A DNA stretch of 64,000 bases. It comes from Globisporangium splendens. Taxonomy: Eukaryota > Oomycota > Peronosporomycetes > Pythiales > Pythiaceae. This document shows positions 28,801 to 41,669 of the stretch, piece after piece; position 1 is the first letter of the stretch; every line of letters starts with the position of its first letter. The notes under the pieces were generated by a model. It was given only the letters and a program-made list of their open reading frames with translations. It searched no databases and was not told where the DNA came from. Where the stretch lies: NCBI GenBank assembly GCA_006386115.1, contig VFIW01000089.1, positions 1 to 64,000 on the forward strand, read 5' to 3'. The position numbers were made by a program, and so were the translations under genes.

Positions 28801-31800
28801 GGTATTACTGTCCTACTGCAACTCCAGCGCCAGTCATATGCCCCACTGGTACTTACAGCAACTTTACCGGGCAGGATAGTCTGGACGACTGCATACCTAC
28901 TCCCGCAGGGTATTTTAGCTTGGAAGGATCTCTCCAGCCAACTGGCGAGTGCTCTCCAGGGTTTTGTTGCCTTGTTCACTCGAGCTCAAGAACTCAAGTC
29001 CCGTGTCCTTCACGCTACTATTTAAATCGAACGGGCGGCCGAAGTGAGGAGGACTGTGCGTTATGCATAGCAGGGTCATATTGTCCCAGAGGATTTGCTT
29101 ACCCCATACCATGTCCTGCTGGATCGTATTGCCGAACGGGTGTTGCAGTTCCGGAGCCGTGTCCAATTGGCACCTTTTCGAACTCTTCGGGTCTGCGACA
29201 AGTTGAAGATTGCATACTATGCTCGCCAGGGATGTATTGCGATTCGACCAGGCTGACAGCACCTAGGGGACAGTGCGATCCTGGTGCATACACTTCAGCT
29301 CCGATGAATTATGAAGCCACTATTTTCGGTGTAAACAATCGTCATACTGGTGCACAGTGTCCGCAAGGCGCTTTTTGCCCACTCGGCTCAGCAGCACCGA
29401 CCCTCTGCCCTCCCGGTACATACAACAACTTCACCGGACTAGAAAGCGAAAGTCAATGCATCCCTTGCCCGCCCGGGAAGTATTGTGAGACGCCTGGCTT
29501 GTTCCTACCGACTGGAAACTGTGTTGCAGGGTACTATTGCGTGGGCGGAGCCAGCACTCCAACGCAAAATGCGACAGAGCCAGGGTACTATTCACTCGAT
29601 GGAGCAATTTCGCAACTCCCGTGTCCGTCTGGCCAGTTCAACTTGCACGCCTCACAGGAAAAGTGTATGGATTGTCCTGCTGGCTTTTACTGTGGGCTCC
29701 CAGCAACAGTTACTCCTGTCTTATGCGCAGCCGGTAGCTATTGCCCCAAAAGCACTACGCTACCTGTGAAGTGTCCGCCAGGGTTCTTTGCTAGTGCCAA
29801 AGGACTTGTAGCGCTGGGTCAATGTACTCCATGCCCAGCCGGCTATTACTGCGATTCGTATGGACTATCTGTCCCAAGTGGGAAGTGCTTCGAAGGTTTT
29901 GTGTGCACTGAAAGTTCTCCTGTAGCCAATCCTGTCGCACAACAGTTTGGATACATTTGTCCTGCAGGCCATTATTGCCCAGAAGGTTCGGGATCTGAGG
30001 TCATGTGTCCAAGCGGTACTTTTCGAGCTTCAGTCGGTGGAACTAGCGTCGACTCCTGTACAATCTGCCCTGGTGGCCATTATTGCAGTGGCTCTTCGCT
30101 GACTGCACCGAGCGGGGAGTGTGACGAAGGGTACTTTTGCTCGTCAAGATCGTCGTCTCCTACACCAAGCGACAAAGTCACAGGTGGCATTTGTCCGGCT
30201 GGATACTTTTGCCCCAAGGCAAGCGTTATTCCATTGGAGTGTTCTGCAGGTACATACACGTTGCAGATGGGGCAGTCGACTTGTACGATCTGTCCAGAAG
30301 GCTATTTCTGTGATGGTCTCGCAACAGATCGAGTGTTTGATTGCCCACTTGGCCATTATTGCCCGCTTGGAACAGCAGCATTCCCAGTTCCGTGTCCAGT
30401 GGGGACATTCAACAACAGAACCAAAATCACAAGTTTTTCCGAGTGCTCGCCATGTACGCCTGGGTTCTACTGCGATGGTAAAGGATTGATAACTGCATCT
30501 AGTCCCTGCTCACCGGGGTATTTTTGCCCACCAGCATCAGAAAACAAATTCGGGAAGACTGCGCTGAATGACACCCACCCGTGTCCACCTGGTTCATATT
30601 ATCCTCAGGGATCGTTCGTGCCCCTTTTGTGCCCAAGAGGAACATATTCAAATGCTACTGGGCTCGATAGCGCTGATGGGTGCCAATTTTGCGATGAAGG
30701 GAGTTTTTGTTCGGAGCAAGGGATTATATAGCCGACCGGTCTTTGTGACGCTGGATTTTACTGCAAGCATAATAACACCGCATCAAATCCGTCAATTGGG
30801 ATCATGATCGAAGCTACCGGAAGCGGAAGTGCTGGATCTTGGCGGTTATTTGGTGGAGACCTTTGTCCTCAAGGCCACTACTGTGCTAAGGGCTCAATTT
30901 CTCCTCACTCGTGCCCGGAGGGTTCGTATGCAGATGAGCTTGGTATGCTTTCGTGCAAAATCTGTGCTTCAGGGTACTACTGTCCTCTTGGAACAGTGGA
31001 TTACTCTGCGAACGTGTGTCCTCAGGGATACTATTGCCCGAATGGAACCAAACGCAGTGTCGAATATCCGTGTCCTCCAGGGTCTTTCAGCAATCGTACA
31101 GGTTTACAGGATGTCTCACAATGCAGCCCAGCTCCTGGGGGTATGTGCGTTGACTTCTATGCAGCCGCTCAACCAAGTGGGCCATGTAAAAGTGGATTCT
31201 ATTGCTCTGGCGGCTCGACGTCTAGTACTCCATTACTCAGTGCCACTGGTGGCCCTTGTCTCCATGGAACCAATTGCCCAGAAGGATCTGCTGTCCCAAT
31301 AGTGTGTGATGCAGGATATTACTGCTCCTCGACAAACACAGACAAAGCGCTACCGTGTGCCGAAGGCTTTTACTGCATTCAAGGATCATATACAGCAAAT
31401 CCCACCGGTCAGAATAACTCACTTGGAATGATCGGTAACGTGTGCTCTGCGGGCCATTATTGCCCACAAGGAACGAGTAATCCGATCCCGTGCCCACCTG
31501 GAACGTTTTCTGAGAATACCCAGAACAGCCACGCCAGTGATTGCTTCCCATGCCCTGCTGGTTACCTGTGCAGCGAATCTGGAACCGTCGAACCGTACGA
31601 AAAGTGCACTCCAGGGTTTGTATGCAAAGGAGGAGACCGAGCAACAACTGAGAGATGCCCGAAAGGTTTTGAATGTCCTGAAGGCTCAGCACAACCAAAA
31701 CTGTGTCCTGCTGGGACATTTAGTGATGAAGAAGGGCTCTCGCAGTGTAAACTTTGCCCGGAAAGGTTTTATTGTGAGCAAGGTACTGTCAGTCCACAGG

Positions 31801-33600
31801 AGTGCCCACGAGGGTTTTACTACCCTCTTCAAACCCCCGCTAGTTCGTCGTTTCCATGCCTTGCTGGGTCTTATGGCAATGAAACTGGTCTTACTGACGC
31901 TGCCGAATGCTCAAAATGCCCACCCGGGGAATTTTGTTCTGGAGAGCCACCTACTGACACTCCTTCGGGTGACTGTGGCCCTGGACACTTTTGCGTTGGG
32001 GGAGCAAGTACAAAACAGCCGACCGACGGCATAACTGGTGATTTTTGCAAGGGTGGATACGCGTGTTTTGGTGGTGCTTCGCTCGCAACACCAGCTGACA
32101 ACCAGACTGGAAAAGTATGCGACCCAGGTTACTACTGCCCTCTTGGGTCAGCTGCTCAGATACGCTGTCCTAAAGGGACCTACAACAGCTTTGAGAAGCA
32201 AACAGCATGTACAGTGTGCCCTGCTGGAAGCTACTGTGATACCAATTCTAGCGCTCCGATACCATGCCCGAAACGATACTACTGTCCAGAAGGCACGATT
32301 GAGCCGGTTCTATGTCCCAGTGGCACATTTGGTCACCAGTTTGGCCTGGAAGTTGCAGCCCAATGCGCACCATGTAGCGCTGGCAAATACTGCACTGGAG
32401 GCGTGGAGACGGGTTTATGTGCTGCTGGGTATTACTGCAAACTGCACAATGCTGAACCAAACCCAAACAACACTGAAGTCAATGGGTCTCGAGTTGACTT
32501 CGGAGGTCCTTGTCCGACGGGCCATTACTGCCCTGAAGGTACGCTAGAGCCATTGCCCTGCCCAAGTTTTACAGCACGTCTTCAATCCCATGGTGCAAGT
32601 GTTGATGACTGCGGCCCTTGTCCCGCTGGAGTGAGTTGCGAAGATGGATCTCTCACAATTCCCTGTCCTCGAGGGAGCTATTGTTCTTATGGACAAAGCT
32701 CTGTGCTTTGTCCGCCTGAAACGTACAATCTGTTCGAAGGAAAGACGCAATTGGAAGACTGTTTACCGTGTCCGGCAGGAAAGCAGTGCAACCGAACTGG
32801 CACTGTCGACCCCTCAAACTACGACTGTCCACCTGGCTACTACCGTTTACTTGCTGAGAGCGACCCCAAACCATGTCCAGCGGGTACATATCGCAGTTTG
32901 AGCGGTGGAACAAAAGCTGAAGACTGCAAGGCGTGCGTTGGTGGATCGCACTGCTCGGCAGGCACTGTCCAGCCCATCATTTGCGACAGCAAGACATTTT
33001 GCCCTACCGGTACAGGGCTGCCTGCTCCTTGTCCAGGAGGTAGCTACTGTCCGTTCAACAGCTCAGAGCCAATTCTGTGCCCCAAAGGATATTATTGCCC
33101 AAATTCTGTCGATCAACCAGTGTCGTGTTCTCGTGGATACTACTGCACATCAGGTACAAGCTCGAAGATTCCGTGTCCGTTGGGTTACATTGGCAGGGAA
33201 ACCCCTCTTAGTGGCTCGTATACGACTCGATATGGTGCTTGCGAGACTTGCCCGCCCGGAACGTATGGGACAGATTCGAATCGAACAGTGTGCAGTGTGT
33301 TGCCATGAAGGATACGTTTGCCTTGGAGCCACAACATCAAAATGGCCTATTTCCAGAGAGCTTGAAAATGGATATCGATCCCTACCAGGACATTATTGCC
33401 CCGCAGGAAGTTATGTCGAGATTGCGTGTCCGAGTGGCACGTATCAACCAGATTACGAGGCGACAAATTCATCGTTTTGTCGAGCGTGTCCTGAAAATTC
33501 GTACCAAAATCTGAGTGGACAACCAAGCTGCTTGCCCTGCTCCAAGAGTGCATTTTCGACTGCTGGTGCAACGAAGTGCACGTGTAGAGGCAGCCATCGT
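25823..33600 (+). CDS. Giant gene part 2: GCC2/GCC3-type Cys-rich ectodomain
   Basis: About 2,560 residues consist of tandem Cys-rich units of about 40-55 residues, of the form C..CP.GY.CP...........C..G.YS..G...C..CP. This is the pattern of GCC2/GCC3 (ephrin-receptor-like) domains, which are disulfide-rich and extracellular. Coding starts with SYEEASNCSTCPFGCIC after the intron at 25755-25822, and one further intron (27354-27434) splits it. TAG at 30729 interrupts a unit (GII*PTGLCDAGFYC), and one extra base near 33300 shifts frame (TVCSV to CHEGYVCLGATTS). Several dozen units make it unusually long. Confidence 0.85.
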
Positions 33601-34770
33601 GCTTTTCAAATGACAGACGGATATTGCATCTGTGAGCCAGGATACGAATTCTACGACCAAGACCTGATTTTACGTAGCGACGAGGATGACGACATCGACT
33701 GCCAACCTATTGTGTACGACCGATGTACGAGCAATCAGATTCGATCAGAGAGTGGTTCGTGTATCTCGGTGCGCCATGTATCATGTGACCAAAGCTGCAA
33801 TAACGGAACCGGTACATTTGTGAGCAGTATGGGCTTATGCCAGTGCGATCACCAGCCCGACCTTGACGACATTTGTAATCAGAAATGCCGCCAAAGTTCC
33901 ATGCAAGTTCAAGTCAACAGCACTACTGGGGAGCTGCAAGTGTATGACCCGTCTACTGGCACGCTGTATTCCCTACAGAATGCTGACGCTTCGCAAGGAG
34001 TTGTCAGTAAGGTATCCTGCTCCGACACAAGCTGTGAGCTTCATTCTCTTGCTTTAGAGTCGTCTGGATTCACTGGCTCATATGATGTCCCGGCTTCGTT
34101 ATTGGCAACATCATCAATATCCGATCAACACCGACGACGTCTTTCGGCCGACTCCTCCTCGTCCATTGCAAACCCAATGCTGTGTCTGGATGTGGGCGAA
34201 GGAATTCTCTTCGATCTCTCAACTCCGGGTTCCTATCCCATTTATCTGAAGGACTCGATGCTGAACACAAATCCCAGCTTCGACTATGGTGCTTTTCGAA
34301 GTTTGGCGACAAGAATCAAGTCAAATTCGAGCTCAGTTACAGCATTTGCGTTTACCTTCACCGACCCAGGAACGTACGTCTTTGGGAACTCTTTGAATGG
34401 TGATGCAAAGACAGTTGTTGCTGCCATGAGTGAAGGCACTACATGCCCGACCGATGGCCCTATTGTGCCGCTGAACGAGAAGAATCTCATTTCTGTGAGC
34501 GCCAAGAGGCGATCGGATGCTTTGATTCTTGCGCCAGACTGGCAATTGATATTTGGACTACTTGGAGGATTGTTTGGCATGGTTATTGCTATCATCACTG
34601 GGTTGTACTACTTCCGAACAAAAAGCTGGGCGAACTCAGGTGTGAAGAAGAAACTCGCTGGTTATCGAGCAAAGAATAATCAGTTTGACCTTGCTACTGT
34701 CCACACAAGGGGCTCTTCTGTTGTCAACGTGCTTCGAAAGAAGGGACAGCATCGACAGAAGCTCCGAAAA
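33600..34770 (+). CDS. Giant gene part 3: membrane-proximal domain and transmembrane helix
   Basis: The last Cys-rich units lead into a Ser/Asp-rich region with scattered cysteines (CDQSCNNGTGTFVSSMGLCQ) and a beta-like membrane-proximal domain (AFAFTFTDPGTYVFGNSL). A single hydrophobic helix follows at about 34535-34610 (WQLIFGLLGGLFGMVIAIIT) with basic residues after it (YYFRTKSWANSGVKKKL). This marks the ectodomain as outside and the downstream coiled coils as cytosolic. The frame seen here ends at 34782; a -1 shift near 34735-34765 (EGTASTEAPKMQTM) leads into the next part. Confidence 0.8.
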
Positions 34771-37700
34771 TGCAAACAATGATTCTAGACGAAAATAATG
34801 AAGCAGCAAGTCTGTCTTCAGCGAATCCTGTGAAGGCGACGTACCAAGCAGACTTAGAGCGGTGGGATGACGAGGACATCGATGTGCGAGAATTGGTGGA
34901 CAGACTTCACTTCCACCACGAGTCCGTCTCAAAATGCTTCGAGGACCAAAAGGGTGACGTGAGGAAGATCGCTCATCAGCTACAAATGGAGGCAGCGGAA
35001 CTAAAACGGCTCTTTGTGAACGCACTGGTAGCGTCAAACCCGTCATCAAAGAAGATTTCCATTCCCTCGGACCAAGAAATCATAAATCCTGAGGATACCG
35101 TGTTAGTACATGGGGCTGGAACGAGTCCGACGTCTGAATCGCAGGACGACAGGGTGCTGGAAAAGAATAGCTTCTTGCTGGAACATCTCCAGCGAGAACT
35201 TGAAGACCGGCAAAGATTTGAGAAGAGAAAATCTGCCTTGATGCAAGATGTCGAGCGCGAGCTCAGTGAAGTTCAAAGATGGAGGCAACCTCTGGGTGAG
35301 TTGACGGCGGCTATTGCAAGCGAAATGGTGTCAAGTATGAGGCCGAAGACAGAACAGCCAGAAACAACGACTACAGCCAACACAGAGAGCATTCTCGAGC
35401 AAGTCCACAGTACACTTGATAACCTGCACAGTTTGCTCTCTTCAGACCCGGCAACAATGACGACATCGTCAGTTATTCAGGTGGCGGATCGCGAAAAAGT
35501 TCGGCGTGAAATCGGCTGTTTGTACTGGACGAAGCCCAGCGGCATCTGTACCCGTTAGATCCAGATGTGAGTCACGGCGGCGAAAATGAAGCGATCAGGC
35601 ATCTCATCCAGCTCCAGGGTGCGATGGCAAAAGCTCAAAATAAAGAAGATGAAGCCTTTCTTACACAAATGGCTTCTCTCCAAAAGTTTGGCGTTGCTGT
35701 ACCACAAGTCGTGAAGGCGTTGAACGATCTTGAGCTAGATTTTAAGAGTGAGCTGCTTGAGCTACAAGAAGAGCAAAATCCATTCAAAGAGCGAGATTTG
35801 CGGGTGAAACTCGAGGAAAAGCTTCGCAAAATACTCGCCGAGTTGGTGAAAGGAGCTGGAAAAATCAGTGACAAAATCGAAAAGGAGAGCAGCAAAATGA
35901 GCAAGTTTGAGCGAGGCTATCGTGATGCCGAGTCTGTCCTGTCTTCAGCCCTCGAAAGCGCAAAGAAACAATTGATCAAGAACAAACAGAAAGCACAACA
36001 AAACGATGCGGCCGAGAACCGCAATGCTCGTGCAGTTCAAGCTCTACTGAATTCTGAGCAAGCTGTGAAAAAAGAAGCGAACGATAGAGCGAGAGAGGAT
36101 ACTCTTTTTCAGATAAAAGACCTGCTGATTGCACTCACTTCTGAACTGAATATGCGCAACAATGCTGGAATGTCCGCAGTCAGTCCCGTCCTTCCAGATA
36201 ATCGCTTGAGACGTCCGCTGCTCGAATTTGAATCTCATATTCAGCATGAAGCAAGCCAGAGTCAGCCAATTCAACCGAAAGCTGATGCTTCAGCATTCGA
36301 GGGAAAGCAAACTGACATCCTCAACAAAAGCAAAGAATTGGAGGCGCGCATCTTGAGTGCAAACCAGAAAAAAATGCGCGAGGAGTATCTGCAAAAGCTA
36401 ACTGAAGATTTCCCTCAATTATCTTCTGACGAGAAAGAAAGGCTAATGGAAGACTTTTCGTCGAATCTGCAGCTCATAAAATCCGCAATCAACGTAGAGA
36501 CGCAGAAGACAACAGAAGAACATCATGGCATGGAGACAGCGCGAGCCCTAGTGCTTCAGAAGCAATGGACCGGACTCCAGGAGCAAACAAAAAACAAGAA
36601 ATGGAGATTCTCCGAGCTCAAGCCGACCACAAACAGCAACTAGATCAGCATTTTATGCAAGAGGAGCAAGCAATTGAGCAAGAGTATCAGCGAGAACTTG
36701 CCCGGTTGGAACAACAGTTTGATATGATGACCTCCGATTTTAGTCACCTTGAGGTGGAGGACGATAACACAAGTCCAGAGAACTCGGAGGATGCGATCAC
36801 TCAGCCATCGCCACCACCACTACGAACATTTGCCGCTGCGGTTAACGGTGCCGTGGAGAACGAGATCCAACGGGTGAAGGATGCCCACCAGATCGGGTGG
36901 CAGGCGCGGCTGGACCAATTAGCTGCCGAGGCAGCGCTGAAGAAAGCGCAGCTGGTCGAGAGAATGAAGAAAAAGCGAGCGGCGCTGCGTGCGGACGCGG
37001 AGGAAAGAGGAGAGAACGTCGAAAGCCCTGCGACGGTGCAGGCACAAGCTGAGCTCGACAGAATGGAGGACGACGAACTGGTCGCTATCGACACTGAGCT
37101 GGAGGCCAAGAAGTCGCAACTCCAAGGTGAGATGGAGGACGAGCAACGAATCTTGGCACTTTCTCTGGAGGATGCTGCGAGACGGAAAGCGGACGAAGTC
37201 GAGCGAATGCTGGCAGCGTGCAAGCGATCCCACAGTGACGAGTCCGAGAAACTGGGACAGCAGCTGGCGCTTGAGCGGCAGCAACAAGAGCAAGCACTTC
37301 GAGATCGTCTGGCCAAGAAGCGCGCGCAAAAGCTCTTGACCGCGCGGCAGTCCGCGACGTCGGAGGCCGAGTTTGCAGACGCTGTTGCGCGACTTGACGC
37401 TGAGCTAGAGCAAGAAGGTGCCCGCGAGAGTGAGGCGCTGGACAAGCAGCGGGGCGACGACGAGGCGAGCGCCTGGTCTGCGCTTGAGCAGCAGCAAGAA
37501 CGCGAGCTTCGCGCGATCACCCTTGCTGTGGAAGAAGCTGAGCAACGGAACGCGAAGGCCGTGCTGCAGCAACACAGTGCAGAGTAAGAGCTTGAGCGGC
37601 TGCAGAGGGAGCACCAAGAGAGTCTAGAGAAGCTGAATGACTCGCTGAGCGCTCAAAGGAAGCAGCAAGAAAGCACGTTGCAACAGAAGCTCGCTAGCAA

Positions 37701-40700
37701 GCGGACCGAAAAGCAGGAGGAGCTCGCCAAGTCGCAAATCCATGGCCAAGCCGCAGACGTAGCGTTGCAGGAGCTCGACGCCGAGGGTGACGCGGAAAAG
37801 GCGCAGCTGGAGCGCAAGTGGGACAACGAGGTCTCAAAGCGACTACAAGTGGAACTGGAGACGCAAAAGACGAAAGAGCAGGAGCTCGCTCGTCTCATCA
37901 ACCAGGCAGCGCTGAAAGCGGCGACTGCTGATGCAGCTCGAATTGCCGTTGAAGAAATGAATAATCGTGAAGCTAGTAGAATTGAAGATGAGTTCGCGAA
38001 TCACAAAAAGGAAGCGCTGGCGCAAGGGTTACTTGACGCTGATCTTCATAGAACGTGTCTCGGAGAACGACTGGCAGCGAGGAAAGATAAGAGAATCAAA
38101 AAGAGTGTTCAAGCTACTGCCAATGCGCCGACAAGCACCGCAAACGACGTTTCACTGCAGGCTGATACGGATAACCTATGGATCGGGGAATCTTCATTGG
38201 ATAATCAAAGACAAGCAGCTGAACTTCAGGAACTGGCTCAGAAAGAGCTCGAGCGGCTAAAAATGGAGCATGAGAATGAAATGAAGACACTCAGTGCTTC
38301 CCTTTTGGCAGATCAGAAGCGACAAGAGCAGAAGCTGCAAGATCGTATCAGCCAACGGAGGGAACGGAAGTTAAAAGAAGCTGCAAACAGTGTGAATGAA
38401 AAAGAGCGATTAAAGATGTTTGAAGAAGAAGAACGCAAGGAAAAAGAAGCGTTGGGAATCGAACTCGCTGCGCATAAAATTGAGGAAGAAAAAGAGCGTC
38501 AACGTCTGAGAGAAACTGAGGTTGCAGCAAAGATTGAGCAGGCAGCCGCAAAAATGGCAATTGAAGAAGCTCGAGAGCCTGAAATTCAGCGACTAGCAAG
38601 TGAATTCGACGAAAAAAGCAGAGAGCTTCAGCAAAGCAACCTAGCCGATTTAGCGTCCCAGAAAAGGAAACTCGAGGCAAGAATCGCGGCGAAGAAGCAA
38701 AAGAAGCTGCTGGAGCTTGAGGCCAAGAAAGAGATGGAGCTTCAAAAGCTGAAGCAAAAGCAAGCAGAGGCTATTCAAGCAATCGAAGCGGATAATATGA
38801 AGATAAACGACGCACTGGAAAGGCTATCTGCTGATGAAAGAGGAGACAAAAACACCTCTTCGCAATACTCTGCGACAGCTCAACAAGATTCAGCGTCAGC
38901 AAGCTCTGCAGGAAGTCAAGAAAGAGACACACCGAATGAAGTCGTAGACATTGGTGGGAATCTCTCTGTCGGTAGTGTTTAGGAGATTGACATGTCGAGT
39001 CCACTGGATTCTGATGCAATTCAGCAAGAGAAGGACGCTCTTGCGATTCAGCAGTTATTCGAGCGCGGTTTGATTCCGCAGCATCTATCGTTGATGGCTG
39101 GAATCGAGATGGTAGTGAGCCAGCGACACCAAAAAGAAGTTTCAGCTCTCATATTAACGCACTACAGAGAAAAGATAGGTGCAGTCCGGGATGGTTTGGC
39201 GGACCTATTGCGACAAAAAGCGGCAGTTAAAGCGGCTGCGCTGAGCAACAAGACCCTCGAAAAGGAAAAAGAGCTGAAAAGTATTGACGACGAGTATGAC
39301 GCCAAAATCCGCGAGCGAGAGACCCACCTGGTGGAAAATATCGACCGAATGCAGCAAACACAGATTGCAGCTTTAAAAGAAGCACATCTCGATCAGATCG
39401 CTTTCCTTTTGAAACAATTCGCGACGCGAAACACCGGCGCTATCGAGGGAATGAAATTGCACGAGCCACATTTTCAGGCTGTTCCGAGACCAATTACCTA
39501 CATATCGGAAGCTGAGAGTGAAAATGCTGACTTGGTAAATGAACTTCGTGCAAGACTTCAGGTGGAAGTCAATGAACGTAAAAGCGAATTGTTGGAGTGG
39601 AAGAAGCAGGAATTGAACGGAGCCAGAGGTCAGCTTGATCTCGATTCGAAGGCTCTCGAGACTCGATTTGAGAAAATGATCCAAATTGAAAGAGATGCGA
39701 TTGAGAAAACGTTTGCTGAGCGTCTCAAGCCGTACATGGGTATCTCGAGCGGCAACGTGAAGATGGTAGCCCAAAGAGAGAAGTTGGAAGCAGAAAAGTG
39801 TCCCCAAGTAACACGCTTCGTCTTAACGCTTCGTGGGCGTATGGCGACGCAACTGGATCGCCTGAAAAAAGCTGCTGAGAAGCGATACGAACTGATAGAA
39901 AGCGAATACAACAGAAAAGTGGACGCGGTTACGGCAAAAATGTTGCAGCGAGTTGTGGAAGAAAAAGACACACTGATGCAAAAACGAGCAATGGTGGCGC
40001 GAGAGATGCACCAGGACAATGCGAATCCCGTTGCACATGCTGCAGAGACTTCAGACCGAGACAGCGGACTACCAAACACACTGACTCGTATTCTCGAGGA
40101 ACATCTCACAAAAATTGAGAACATAATGCGCGACAAACTGGCAACTATTGAGAGGTCGCCGCAGCCCAAGCTAGAGAAGAGCATCGAAAAAGTTGATCAT
40201 GCCCAAATAGCTCCAGGCAGTGCCGCAAACCCAGGAAGCGTGGCGGATACCAAGGTGCTCAGAGAAGCTATTTGCCGTGGTTATTCTATCACAGAAGACT
40301 TCTTTCCACTAGTGGACACACTCACTGCCGACACCATGAAGAAGATCCAGGCGAATGCGATATCGCGCGATGCGGTGAATGCCCCAGTGGAGGTGAGGTT
40401 GGACTTCGTGAACTTTGTGCTACAGCTACTGGCCCCAACACTTGACCATCCAGGATCGGTCTTGCCCCAATGCCGAGCTGTCATAGTCAAATCTCTTTGC
40501 TTTGACACGTCTTCAACCCCGAAGCCATCCCCGTTTTGCTATTTTGATAGCAAGGACCAGGTGTTGTACTTGCGAATAGCGTGCTTCCAGGAATTGTCCG
40601 CAGGTCAGCTAGCAGTGATGACACTGTATGCGGTGACTCAGGCAGCAGTCAAGACAGCGGATGTGAGCGATCCGGTGTTCGTCGCGAAGCTGAACGAACT

Positions 40701-41397
40701 TCTGCTGCAGTGCTACCAGAATTTATTCCAAGCCAAGCAGACCCACCCGGCATCAGAGAATCAGTCAAGTATCGATACTCAGCAAAAAGGTGCGGCAGCT
40801 CGACCTCTTGGGGATACGACAAGGCGCAATCATTGGCAATCCAGCTTGCATGAAATGGAGAGCTTCCTCTCATCCCTCGATCGAATCGAAAGGATGACTG
40901 AAAGTTCCAGTAGCACCAGTTTCCCCGCTCGTGACATGGTAATGGAGAGCGATAAGAACGTCCCGCCCAGAAGGCTGAGTCCTTTGATGAATGCCAGTTC
41001 GAGCCGATACCTTCTGAGCAAGATGAAAGAGGGCAGTACTCCAAGCGCCAATGATCTGTTTGCCATCCAGGAGCACAAGCAGTTTCTGGAGGAAAAGCTT
41101 GACACGACGGAAAAGTTGTACGCGCAGGTACTGCAACAGTACCAAGAGCAAAAGGAATCCCTCGACTATCTGCAGGAAGTGCTCACCGAGGAGCAGGAGC
41201 GTGCAGATGAAGGCGACGGAAACGGACACCAAGAAAGCGACTCTGAGCCACCCGAGGACCAGCTTCTGGAGATCCGCCGCGAAGTTGCAGAGCTCGAGGC
41301 AGCACTAGAGAACTCCAAGAAGGAGCGCGACGAGCTCTTTGCGCAGTGCCAGGGGCTCCAAGATGAGTTGGGGCAGCTTACGCAGCCTTGCCAGTGA
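34770..41397 (+). CDS. Giant gene part 4: cytosolic coiled-coil region
   Basis: About 2,200 codons in five consecutive frames (34770-35558, 35567-36643, 36565-37587, 37588-38982 after a TAA, 38983-41397 after a TAG). It starts with VRELVDRLHFHHESVSKCFE. The bulk is Glu/Lys/Gln/Ala-rich coiled coil (for example RLEQQFDMMTSDFSHLEVE and LEARIAAKKQKKLLELEAKK). A globular helical segment near 40250-40740 (REAICRGYSITEDFFPLVDT) precedes a final coil ending QPCQ. The TAA and TAG are in frame with continuing coil, each one transition from Gln. If the breaks are real, an independent gene from 38992 is the best alternative reading. Confidence 0.7.
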
Positions 41398-41669
41398 GCT
41401 CTTCTTTTCGTGCCAAGTAAAAATTAGCATGCCTGGCAGCAATTTAGGGTAATTCGCACTGCAATTTGTGTGGACGCTTTGGTTTCTTTAATTGTGTAAT
41501 TTACCGTAAAGTAAGCTTTGCAGAAATAAATGACTCTGCAAGTTACAATACTCATCCTGTTAAATAACAGCAAACTGTCCTTTTTTGTCATCAAATGAAT
41601 CTCTTGGTAATATGTTGGCAATTTCCTCTCGGAGTTGAAGTTGCCATCACTCCGCTTTTTCATCCAAAG

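Larger units (their letters stand above)
21125..41397 (+). pseudogene. Giant FN3 / GCC2-GCC3 / transmembrane / coiled-coil gene, interrupted ten times
   Basis: The pieces form one gene of about 6,600 codons. Inferred introns are 21225-21308, 23646-23716, 23879-23989, 25755-25822 and 27354-27434, all GT-AG. Frame is lost or stopped near 21390 and 21750 (compensating shifts), TGA 22391, TAG 30729, shifts near 33300, 34750, 35520 and 36590, TAA 37585 and TAG 38980. After every break the homologous sequence resumes at once, in frame for all four stops. The architecture suggests a cell-surface receptor-like or adhesion protein. Either it is a recent pseudogene, or several breaks are assembly errors, or it is several genes; the unbroken domain logic favours one gene. 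Overlapping entries describe its parts. Confidence 0.7.

Noticed and set aside
25823..33600. Regular short-period repetition suggesting a CRISPR-like or satellite array
   Set aside because: The periodicity is at protein level (Cys-rich units of varying length), DNA units are diverged and there are no identical direct repeats with unique spacers.
36801..37520. 239-codon Ser/Ala-rich minus-strand frame
   Set aside because: Mirror image of the Glu/Lys/Gln/Ala coiled coil on the plus strand; no domain.
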